A stretch of 5,076 bases of DNA from Aquisalimonas sp. (GTDB lineage: Bacteria; Pseudomonadota; Gammaproteobacteria; Nitrococcales; Aquisalimonadaceae), in assembly GCA_007133445.1 (NCBI GenBank), contig SLMR01000245.1, positions 1 to 5,076 on the forward strand, read 5' to 3'. Shown one piece after another: positions 1 through 5,076 of this stretch (the stretch's first letter is position 1; every line of letters begins with the position of its first letter). Below the pieces are notes generated by a model. The model was not told where the DNA came from, ran no database searches, and was given only the letters and a program-made list of their open reading frames with translations. A program made the position numbers and the translations under genes.

Positions 1-14
1 ATGTAGTGATTCAT
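1..14 (-). CDS. Start of a gene cut by the window edge, possibly the TRAP small permease subunit
   Basis: Seen: on the minus strand an ATG at 14-12 begins Met-Asn-His-Tyr and runs off the window. A purine-rich GGGAGGG at 25-19 lies four bases upstream and is a good Shine-Dalgarno site. The gene follows the TRAP binding-protein gene on the same strand after a 112-base spacer. Known: binding-protein genes of TRAP systems are usually followed by the small (DctQ) and large (DctM) membrane subunits. Inference: this is most likely the small permease subunit, but the visible codons say nothing about the product. An eight-codon frame starting at 37 ends in an ATGA overlap with this start; I give that no weight. 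Confidence 0.4.
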
Positions 15-62
15 TGTGCCCTCCCGGCTGTATTCATGCGCTCTACCAACTACCAGGCACGC

Positions 63-98
63 GACGGCCCCGTGCCTGTGTCCAGGTCCGGGGCCGTC
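63..98 (-). promoter_or_regulatory. Intercistronic GC-rich stem-loop downstream of the binding-protein gene
   Basis: Seen: gacggccccg (63-72) and cggggccgtc (89-98) form a perfect 10-bp inverted repeat. The interior adds a 4-bp helix, cctg (75-78) with cagg (83-86), across a 2x2 internal loop, leaving a 4-base loop. On the minus strand no T-tract follows, so it does not look like a complete intrinsic terminator. It starts 28 bases after the binding-protein stop codon and ends 48 bases before the next start codon. Inference: a 3'-end stabilising or partial-termination hairpin that would favour binding protein over membrane subunits. Confidence 0.6.
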
Positions 99-126
99 CT
101 TCCAGGCGTGATCGCCGCGTGTGCCT

Positions 127-1230
127 TTACATGCACTCCTCGACTTCTTCCAGAGATGGAAGGTTGTCCGTGGAGCGGCTCATGTTGTAGGGAACGGAGA
201 GATCCCGCCAGACGCCGTATTCCTTCAGGTACGTCAACATGGAGTGCAGTACCCGGGCGTACTGCTCGTCCTCACAGGCGCCCTCGATGTAGACTTCGTT
301 GGCGATCTCCTGCACCCGGTCGATCTCGTCGGACGACAGCTGAAAGATCTCGATGCCCGCGTCCTTGAAGTTCTGTGTGCCCCTGGTTGCGCTCTCCTCG
401 AAATGGGAGATGGACCAGGCGAGGTTGGACTCGGCGGCGACCTTCAGCTGCTCCTGGGTCTGCTCGGAGAGCTCGTTCCAGGCGTCCTTGTTGATCATGA
501 CGCCCAGAACAGTCGCGGACTGGTGCCAGCCCGGCACCGTCCAGTAATCCGAAACTTCGGCGAGCCCCACCTCGTAATCGACACCCGGGGACGAGAACTC
601 CGCAGCGTCCACCACACCGCGCTCGATGGCCTGGTAGACCTCGTCACCTGCCAGCGTGACCTGGGAGCCGCCCAGGCGCTCCAGGATGCGTCCCTGATCA
701 CGGCCGGCCAGACGCAGACGCTTGCCTTCCAGGTCGTCGAGGGTCTCCAGCCTGGTGCGCCCGATGAAGCCGGTCTCGTTGTTCAGGATGGTGTGCGGGA
801 GGTACTTGATGTTGTATTCGCTGAAGACCTCCTGGTAGAGCTCAAAGCCGCCCCAGTTCTGAATCCAGTTCAGGTAGTCCACCGCGTTGAACAGGGTGGC
901 GGTGGTGCCGAGCAGGCCGAACGCATCGGAACTGCCGGCCCAGTAAACGGAGGTCTCCCCGGCCGCCTCGATGGACCCCGTCTCCGTGGCATCGAAGACT
1001 TCGCCGGCGGACATGATGGTGCCACCGGAGCGGAAATCGATCTCGATCTCGTCACCGGCGATGCGGTGCACGGTGTCCACCCAGCGCTGGTCCGCCTCGA
1101 TCAGAGTGATGCTGTCGGGCCAGGTGGTGGTCATTGTCCATTGCGCCTTCTCGGCGACGGCCTGAGTGGAGACAGCGGCCATTGCCAGGGCGGCGGCGCA
1201 ACCGGAGTACAGTGGTGTCCTGCTCATCAT
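127..1230 (-). CDS. dctP: TRAP transporter solute-binding protein, DctP/TakP family
   Basis: Periplasmic receptor of a tripartite ATP-independent (TRAP) transporter; it would capture an organic acid and deliver it to DctQ/DctM membrane subunits. The 367-residue length is normal for the family. Residues 1-26 are a Sec signal peptide with a likely cleavage after Ala-Val-Ala-26; Cys11 is not in a lipobox, so a lipoprotein is unlikely. Family-typical stretches are WTMTTTWP (31-38), ETGFIGR (152-158), KRLRLAG (170-176, containing the Arg expected to hold a carboxylate), DAAEFSSPGVDYE (208-220) and PGWHQ (233-237). These resemble the TakP/FcbT1 branch, whose known ligands are 2-oxo acids and aromatic acids; the ligand here is unknown. 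I chose the ATG at 1230 because GAGGAG lies seven bases upstream. A longer frame opening with TTG at 1299 lacks this support and would bury the signal peptide. The mature protein is very acidic and has only two cysteines (319 and 366). Confidence 0.93.
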   Translation of the reverse strand: MMSRTPLYSGCAAALAMAAVSTQAVAEKAQWTMTTTWPDSITLIEADQRWVDTVHRIAGDEIEIDFRSGGTIMSAGEVFDATETGSIEAAGETSVYWAGSSDAFGLLGTTATLFNAVDYLNWIQNWGGFELYQEVFSEYNIKYLPHTILNNETGFIGRTRLETLDDLEGKRLRLAGRDQGRILERLGGSQVTLAGDEVYQAIERGVVDAAEFSSPGVDYEVGLAEVSDYWTVPGWHQSATVLGVMINKDAWNELSEQTQEQLKVAAESNLAWSISHFEESATRGTQNFKDAGIEIFQLSSDEIDRVQEIANEVYIEGACEDEQYARVLHSMLTYLKEYGVWRDLSVPYNMSRSTDNLPSLEEVEECM

Positions 1231-1237
1231 GATGGTT

Positions 1238-1243
1238 CTCCTC
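1238..1243 (-). promoter_or_regulatory. Ribosome binding site deciding the binding-protein start
   Basis: GAGGAG reads on the minus strand seven bases before the ATG at 1230. It selects this start over the in-frame TTG at 1299, which would overlap the ligase stop codon. A second ATG follows immediately at 1227, so initiation one codon later cannot be excluded. Confidence 0.8.
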
Positions 1244-1295
1244 GGTCTGGTTTTGCTTGTGTCACTCGCGTTGGCGTTGCAAAGCGTCGGATACG

Positions 1296-2831
1296 TCAAT
1301 TGCCTGGGTTGCTGAAGGTTTCGCGTAGCTTGTTCTTGACGACTTTCCCGTAGGCGTTCTTGGGCAAGTCATCAAGGAAGTAGTAGTCCTTGGGCCGCTT
1401 GAACCGGGCGATGCGTTGCAGACAGAGCTGGTCCAGTGCCTCCGGGCTGACCTCCCGCCCCGGTGTGGGGACCACGAAGGCCACTACCACTTCACCCCAG
1501 TCGGGGTCCGGTCGGCCGATGACCGATACCTCGAAGACGTCCGGGTGCGTCAGCAGGACGTCTTCGACTTCCTTGGTGTAGATGTTGGTGCCGCCGCTGA
1601 TGATCACGTCCTTGGAGCGGTCCTTGAGGTAGAGCAGGCCGTGCTCGTCCATGCAGCCGCGGTCACCGGTATAGAGCCAGCCCTGCACAAGGGCCTCGTT
1701 GGTGGCCTCCGGGTTACGCCAGTAGCCCAGCATCACCGTATCGCCGCGGACGATGATCTCGCCGACCTCGTCCGGAGCCGCGGTGCGCCCCTGGTCGTCG
1801 ACCACTCGCACCTCCACGGCGCCGTTGGGCATGCCGACGGAGGCGAGTTGATGCTCGCGCTCAGGGGTGTTGCAAAGGGCATGCAGGGCCCGGGACTTGG
1901 CCGTGATGGTCATCGGCGTCTCGCCCTGACCGTAGATCTCCACCAAGTGGTTGCCGAATACCGCCAGCGCTTCCTTGAGATCGGCCAGATACATGGGGCC
2001 GCCGCCGTAAATGATGTTTCGCAGCTGGCGCGTGTCCGCGTCGCGTTCCCGCACCCGCTTGGTCAGACGCTTGACCATGGTCGGCGCGGCGAAGAACGAC
2101 ACGTTGTTATGGGTGAGCAGTAGTTCGCAGATCTCGTCAGGGTCGAAGCCTCCACTGGCCGGAATGACCTGGAGTGCCGCGGCAGCGACATGGGGCAGCA
2201 CGTACATGCCCGAGCCGTGGGACAGCGGCGCTGCGTGGAGGATGCTGTCGCCCGGGGTCACCGGTTCCACGTCCATGAAATAGCCGTACACCATGGCCAT
2301 GAGGTTGCGGTGGGTCAGCACCGCGCCCTTGGGCGTCCCTGTGGTGCCGCTGGTATAGAACAGCCAGGCCGGATCGTCCTTGGCGGTTTCGGCCATGGGG
2401 ACCGGCTCTGCATCGAAGAGACGGTGAAAGCGGTCATCGCCCGTGCTTACGACATGCCACAGGTGCTCGAGACCCTCCCCAGCGCTGGTCACTGTGTCCA
2501 CCAGATCGGGTGTGGCGAAGCAGACCCGGGCCTCGCTGTGCGTGAGGATGTACTTGAGCTCGTCGCCGGAGAGTTTGGCATTGACCGGAACAACGGTGAT
2601 CCCTGCATGCCATGCGGCAAACAGGATCTCCAGGTACTCCGGCACGTTCTTCATGAACAGCGCGGCACGGTCACCCCGCTGCAGCCCGAGTTCACTGTGC
2701 AGGGCGCCGGCCATTGCCGCCACGCGCCGGGCCACGGTGCGGTAATCGCGCAAGACCTGGGTTCCATGCGCGATGGCGGGCTGCGCCGGAAATGTTCGCC
2801 CGGCGCGCACGAGTAGCGAGGCAAGGTTCAA
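1296..2831 (-). CDS. AMP-forming acyl-CoA synthetase/ligase (ANL superfamily)
   Basis: Activates a carboxylic acid with ATP to an acyl-adenylate, then transfers it to CoA; cytoplasmic. The 511 residues carry the ANL motifs in order: P-loop YTSGTTGTPKGA at 159-170; a probable acyl-pocket segment APLSHGSG (201-208); the A5 motif YGQGET at 300-305; YTGD at 387-390; hinge-region KDRSKD at 403-408 with Arg405 expected to contact the ribose; SGGTNIYTKEVE at 412-423; and the C-terminal PKNAYGKVVK, where Lys496 is the expected adenylation lysine. In A5 the usual Thr before Glu is Gly. The start is TTG at 2831 with GGAGGAG six bases upstream. The stop codon lies 65 bases before the TRAP binding-protein start, so the two probably form one operon and the ligase may activate the imported acid. 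Class is secure; substrate (fatty, aromatic or other acid) is not readable. Confidence 0.93.
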   Translation of the reverse strand: MNLASLLVRAGRTFPAQPAIAHGTQVLRDYRTVARRVAAMAGALHSELGLQRGDRAALFMKNVPEYLEILFAAWHAGITVVPVNAKLSGDELKYILTHSEARVCFATPDLVDTVTSAGEGLEHLWHVVSTGDDRFHRLFDAEPVPMAETAKDDPAWLFYTSGTTGTPKGAVLTHRNLMAMVYGYFMDVEPVTPGDSILHAAPLSHGSGMYVLPHVAAAALQVIPASGGFDPDEICELLLTHNNVSFFAAPTMVKRLTKRVRERDADTRQLRNIIYGGGPMYLADLKEALAVFGNHLVEIYGQGETPMTITAKSRALHALCNTPEREHQLASVGMPNGAVEVRVVDDQGRTAAPDEVGEIIVRGDTVMLGYWRNPEATNEALVQGWLYTGDRGCMDEHGLLYLKDRSKDVIISGGTNIYTKEVEDVLLTHPDVFEVSVIGRPDPDWGEVVVAFVVPTPGREVSPEALDQLCLQRIARFKRPKDYYFLDDLPKNAYGKVVKNKLRETFSNPGN

Positions 2832-2837
2832 ACCAGT

Positions 2838-2844
2838 CTCCTCC
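2838..2844 (-). promoter_or_regulatory. Strong ribosome binding site for a TTG-initiated ligase gene
   Basis: GGAGGAG on the minus strand stands six bases before the TTG at 2831-2829. Its strength and spacing support the non-ATG start, and no in-frame ATG is found near this position that would give a better N-terminus. Confidence 0.75.
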
Positions 2845-2911
2845 GAAGTCGCGTGTCAACGCCTTGCCGGCGTATTGTTATGAGTTGAAGTTAGATGGTG
2901 GCGGCGGGAGA

Positions 2912-2934
2912 GATCACCCCTCGAAAGGGGGGTC
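2912..2934 (-). terminator. Candidate terminator hairpin after the L,D-transpeptidase gene
   Basis: Within the 122-base gap 2832-2953, cccct (2917-2921) and agggg (2926-2930) form a 5-bp stem. Read on the minus strand its loop is TTCG, the stable UUCG tetraloop sequence. The stem can extend through 2912-2915 with 2931-2934 across a bulged A and one G-T wobble. It begins 19 bases after the transpeptidase stop codon. The bases that follow (TCTCCCGCC) are not a T-tract, so termination efficiency is doubtful. The rest of the gap holds a 5-bp stem at 2859-2873 with loop ttgcc and an AT-richer patch at 2871-2900 that could carry the ligase promoter, but I see no convincing -35/-10 pair. Confidence 0.45.
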
Positions 2935-2953
2935 TTGCGGCGGCAGGTATGGA

Positions 2954-4575
2954 TTACCAGTGCAACGGCCGGTCCAGGGCCTCCAGAAGAGCCTGGTCAC
3001 GATCATAGATGTCCGGGCGGAAGCTCAGGCCGCCTTCCTCGCCGACGTGCACCGTCCAGTAGTGAAGGATCACGGGCACGCGCCGTGCCAGCCACACGTT
3101 CCGGGTCTGCTGGTCCGCCAGCAGGGTGTCGACGGCCTGGTCGGTGCCGGTGTCGTCGAACAGGAGCTGGGCCAGTTCCCGAATCCCCTGCACTCGGATG
3201 CAGCCGGAGCTGAAGGCCCGCTGCTGACGGGCAAACAGCCCCTTGGCGGGGGTGTCGTGGAGGTAGACCATGTGGTCGTTGGGGAAGCGGATCACCACCT
3301 GCCCCAGGGTGTTGTGCGGCCCCGGGGTCTGCCGCAGCATGTACCCGGCGGGGCGTGACCAGTCGATGGTGGCCGGATCCAGCAGGCGCCCCTGGAAATC
3401 CAGAACCTGGATGTTCTCCCGTTCGAGGTAGGCGATGTCCTGTCGCACCTGGGGTAGGACGTCCTCGCGCAGGATCGTGGGCGGGATCGTCCAGGTGGGG
3501 TTGAGGGTGAGGTGCGTGATCTCCGAGCGCAGCGACGGCGTGCGCCGATACGGCCGCCCCACCACCACCGGCGAGCGCCAGATGTCGCCATCCGGACGCA
3601 CGTAGTTCAGCTGGTAGCCGGCGATGTCCACCAGCACGAAGGAGGCCGGCAGGCCATGGAACAGCCAGCGCGCCCGCTCCAGGTTCACCCGGATCTGGTC
3701 GATCCGGTCCTCCACGGGGGCGTTTAGGGCCGTGCGTGTGCGCGGCCCGACCACGCCGTCCACCTCCAGAAGGTGGCGATCCTGGAAGCGGCGGACTGCG
3801 GCCTCCAGGCCCTCGTCGTAGCGCCGCGCATCGGGATCGTCCGGATCCACGTGTTGGTCGGCACCGACCGCGGCCAGGTCGTTGGTGGCGGCCAGGCGCT
3901 TTCGGAGAAGCAACACGTCATCGTGGCTGTCCCCGGGGCGCAGGGACCGGTCCCGGGGTGGCAGCTCCGGCCATCCGCCCTGCAGGGCGATGGTGTGGTA
4001 GCGCGCCAGGGCGTTGCGCAGCCGTTCATAGGCCGCCGCCGACGGGCGTGCCTCCGCGAACGCCTGCTCGAAACGCTGACTGCTGATCGCTGCCGCAATC
4101 ATCCCGGTGTCGAAATCCGGTTGTTGGCGGGGTACGCCCCAGCCGGTGTCGAGCGCGTCCGGATCTACCTTGCCGCGATGAAGGTGGCGCAGCGCACGCA
4201 ACAGAACCTCACTGGTTTCCACGTCGAAGCGAGCCAGCGCGTCACCACCAGCGGGTGTGTCCAGGGCCCGACTATGGGCGGCCAGCAGTGCGTCGGGCCG
4301 ATAGTCCAGTGGGTTCAGGCCGTCCTGGTAAAGCGTGTGCAATGCTGCCGCAAACCCCGCGACGGTGTGCCGGTCCTGCCAGAGCGGAGCGTAATCGCGC
4401 GCCTCGTATAGCGCCTGCAGGGACGGATCCCTGTCTGCAACCAGCGTCCGGATCTGCGTCTGTGTTTCCCCGGGCGGGGATGTTGCGGCATCGGCATGGG
4501 TGTGACAACGGGAGCGAGCAGGAACGCGATGAGCAAGAGCGCGAGCAGGGGTTGTGGGGTGCCTGGCGTATGCAT
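2954..4575 (-). CDS. L,D-transpeptidase, YcbB/LdtD type, with a frame break after the signal peptide
   Basis: Forms 3-3 peptidoglycan cross-links in the periplasm. The ATG at 4575 has GGAGG seven bases upstream and encodes a Sec signal peptide with core LLALLLIAFLLAPVV, but this frame does not continue into the enzyme. The enzyme lies in the -1 frame from about 4498. Joining the two at the CCC run 4500-4498 gives about 540 residues, normal for the family. In that numbering: N-terminal scaffold near 43-90 (ALYEARDYAPLW, DGLNPLDY); PG-binding helical domain at 218-287 (AVRRFQ, DGVVGPRT); YkuD catalytic domain from about 312 to 470, with the YcbB capping segment near 368-393, His440 (YLHDTP) and the nucleophile Cys459 in FSSGCIRV. 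All catalytic residues are present. The catalytic frame stays open back to a GTG at 4711, but that extension has no SD, no signal peptide, and overlaps the upstream gene. Sequencing error, genuine frameshift mutation and programmed frameshifting remain open. Confidence 0.88.
4418..4433. repeat. Perfect 6-bp inverted repeat inside the transpeptidase gene
   Basis: caggga (4418-4423) and tccctg (4428-4433) flank a 4-base loop. On the transcript it begins 34 bases after the possible slippery heptamer at 4474-4468, farther than the usual 5-9 base spacing of a frameshift-stimulating stem. It is probably incidental coding sequence. Confidence 0.4.
4468..4474 (-). other. Heptamer of -1 slippery form (C CCG GGG)
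   Basis: In the frame set by the ATG at 4575, the minus strand reads C at 4474, CCG at 4473-4471 and GGG at 4470-4468, matching X XXY YYZ exactly. A -1 slip here gives CCC GGG GAA and enters the transpeptidase frame (Pro-Gly-Glu-Thr). The direction is the one needed. No SD-like stimulator is seen just upstream and no stem at the usual distance downstream, and such a GC-only string is common by chance in this DNA. Confidence 0.3.
4498..4500 (-). other. Most likely position of a missing base (frameshift) in the transpeptidase gene
   Basis: The signal-peptide frame reads Val-Val-Thr-Pro up to CCC at 4500-4498. Adding one C to this run makes the next codons CAT GCC GAT GCC GCA, giving Pro-His-Ala-Asp-Ala-Ala. 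This supplies an Ala-X-Ala signal-peptidase site directly after the hydrophobic core and continues in the catalytic frame. No other single-base repair I tried gives as natural a junction. Confidence 0.6.
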
Positions 4576-4582
4576 CGGAATT

Positions 4583-4587
4583 CCTCC
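4583..4587 (-). promoter_or_regulatory. Ribosome binding site fixing the transpeptidase start
   Basis: GGAGG on the minus strand, seven bases before the ATG at 4575-4573. It is the only strong SD in the 116-base gap after the membrane-protein stop codon, and it serves the signal-peptide frame, not the catalytic frame. I see no clear promoter in the gap, so co-transcription with the upstream gene is possible. Confidence 0.75.
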
Positions 4588-4691
4588 GGTCGCCGACGCC
4601 ATGCGTGGCAGGGTGCGGCAGGTGCCGGCGGTTTCCGAGGACAGTACACGGAACGGAAGAAAGGTGACAGGCTGGGTGTGTGTAGCGTCCA

Positions 4692-5076
4692 TCAGTCGTA
4701 CGCCGGGTCACCGATGCGTCGGTAATGCGCCATGAACCAATAGACCAGTGCGTGGGTCAGCGCCCAGGTCAGGGTGGAGAGCCCGAGCACCACCAGCAGC
4801 CACAGGCCGCCGGGTATCTCCAGGGCCAGGCGCTCCGAATGGTACACAAAGTTGACATTCTGTTCCGGGGTGGACAGCAGGAAGGCGGCGATCAGGATGC
4901 CCCAACCGATCGGTACCCAGTAGCGCCACGCGCGCGGGTCGTAGCCGAGTCGCCAGACCAGCCACAACAGCAGAAAGGGGAGCAGCAGGTGGAACAGCGA
5001 GAGACCGCGGATGAATAACGGGATTGCCGGGTCGAACATGTAGTCCGTGATGCCCAGCGGCGGCGCCCCGGAACGC
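4692..5076 (-). CDS. Small integral membrane protein, 5' end outside the window
   Basis: Function unknown. The frame is open from the window edge: before the Met at 5039 the codons read RSGAPPLGITDY without a stop, and no SD precedes that Met, so it is probably internal. 127 residues are visible. Numbered from that Met, hydrophobic segments lie near 14-31 (SLFHLLLPFLLLWLVWRL), 40-55 and 79-103, with short charged loops; the C-terminus ends RRIGDPAYD. The segment MFDPAIPLFIRGLSLFH followed by RLGYDPRAW resembles, from memory, a conserved uncharacterised proteobacterial membrane protein with the same opening; I cannot verify this. The stop codon is 116 bases before the transpeptidase start. Nothing in the sequence shows a catalytic or transport motif. 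Confidence 0.78.
   Translation of the reverse strand, partial: RSGAPPLGITDYMFDPAIPLFIRGLSLFHLLLPFLLLWLVWRLGYDPRAWRYWVPIGWGILIAAFLLSTPEQNVNFVYHSERLALEIPGGLWLLVVLGLSTLTWALTHALVYWFMAHYRRIGDPAYD

Noticed and set aside
38..54. tRNA D-arm-like stretch on the minus strand (GGTAGTTGGTAGAGCGC)
   Set aside because: No acceptor stem, anticodon stem or T-arm can be built around it; the adjacent bases belong to the intercistronic stem and an SD site.
1228..1299. Longer binding-protein start at TTG 1299, overlapping the ligase stop codon
   Set aside because: The added residues would precede a complete signal peptide and the TTG lacks a good SD, whereas ATG 1230 has GAGGAG at seven bases.
121..1353. Plus-strand open frame of 410 codons
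   Set aside because: It is antisense to the well-supported binding-protein gene. Its translation is Gly/Leu/Val/Asp-rich without recognisable domains, as expected from a GC-rich shadow frame.
2854..2859. Perfect TTGACA on the minus strand upstream of the ligase, as a -35 box
   Set aside because: The matching -10 position falls at the start codon region and reads CTGGTT, so no promoter can be formed with a usable leader.
2714..3358. Plus-strand open frame across the ligase/transpeptidase gap
   Set aside because: It spans the ligase start region, the intergenic hairpin and the transpeptidase C-terminus on the opposite strand. No SD or domain signature supports it.
4576..4692. Start at ATG 4692 (TGATG overlap with the membrane-protein stop) in the signal-peptide frame
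   Set aside because: It would put about 39 polar residues before the signal peptide; the strong SD lies at 4587-4583, directly before ATG 4575.
4576..4711. Transpeptidase start at GTG 4711, in the catalytic frame
   Set aside because: No SD, no signal peptide, 20-base overlap with the membrane-protein gene, and composition typical of out-of-frame translation.
4692..5039. Complete 115-residue membrane protein starting at ATG 5039
   Set aside because: The frame is open upstream to the window edge with plausible protein sequence, and no SD precedes the Met, so the gene is more likely partial.

Overview
The window is GC-rich, and every gene I can support lies on the minus strand. In transcription order (right to left) these are: a small integral membrane protein whose 5' end is outside the window (4692..>5076); a YcbB/LdtD-type L,D-transpeptidase whose reading frame is broken near its signal peptide (2954..4575); an AMP-forming acyl-CoA synthetase/ligase with a TTG start (1296..2831); a DctP/TakP-type TRAP transporter solute-binding protein (127..1230); and the first four to five codons of another gene (14 down to 1), probably a TRAP membrane subunit. 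I found no insertion sequence, CRISPR array, tRNA or rRNA gene, and no plus-strand gene.

The gene families (YcbB-type L,D-transpeptidase with a PG-binding domain, TakP-like TRAP binding protein) and the clear Shine-Dalgarno sites point to a Gram-negative proteobacterium. The mature binding protein is strongly acidic (about 60 Asp/Glu against about 23 Lys/Arg by hand count), which suits a salt-adapted lineage, for example a halophilic gammaproteobacterium. This placement is inference; there is no phylogenetic marker in the window.

Two functional blocks can be separated. The left block (ligase, binding protein, then presumably the TRAP membrane subunits beyond the edge) reads as a carboxylate uptake-and-activation operon: the TRAP system would import an organic acid and the ligase would convert it to its CoA thioester. 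The substrate cannot be read from the sequence. A GC-rich stem-loop without a T-tract sits between the binding-protein gene and the next gene, where it could set the ratio of binding protein to membrane subunits. The right block is cell-envelope related: the membrane protein, then the peptidoglycan cross-linking enzyme. A UUCG-loop hairpin lies between the two blocks.

The most notable observation is in the L,D-transpeptidase. A strong SD and ATG at 4575 open a perfect Sec signal peptide, but that frame does not encode the catalytic domains. These lie in the -1 frame, which has no plausible start of its own. One extra C in the CCC run at 4500-4498 would join the two into a normal 540-residue exported enzyme with an Ala-Asp-Ala cleavage site. 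About 25 bases downstream, the signal-peptide frame also contains C CCG GGG, which has the exact X XXY YYZ form of a -1 slippery heptamer. A sequencing error or real single-base deletion is the simplest reading, and programmed frameshifting is the interesting alternative. No wholly new system is evident otherwise.
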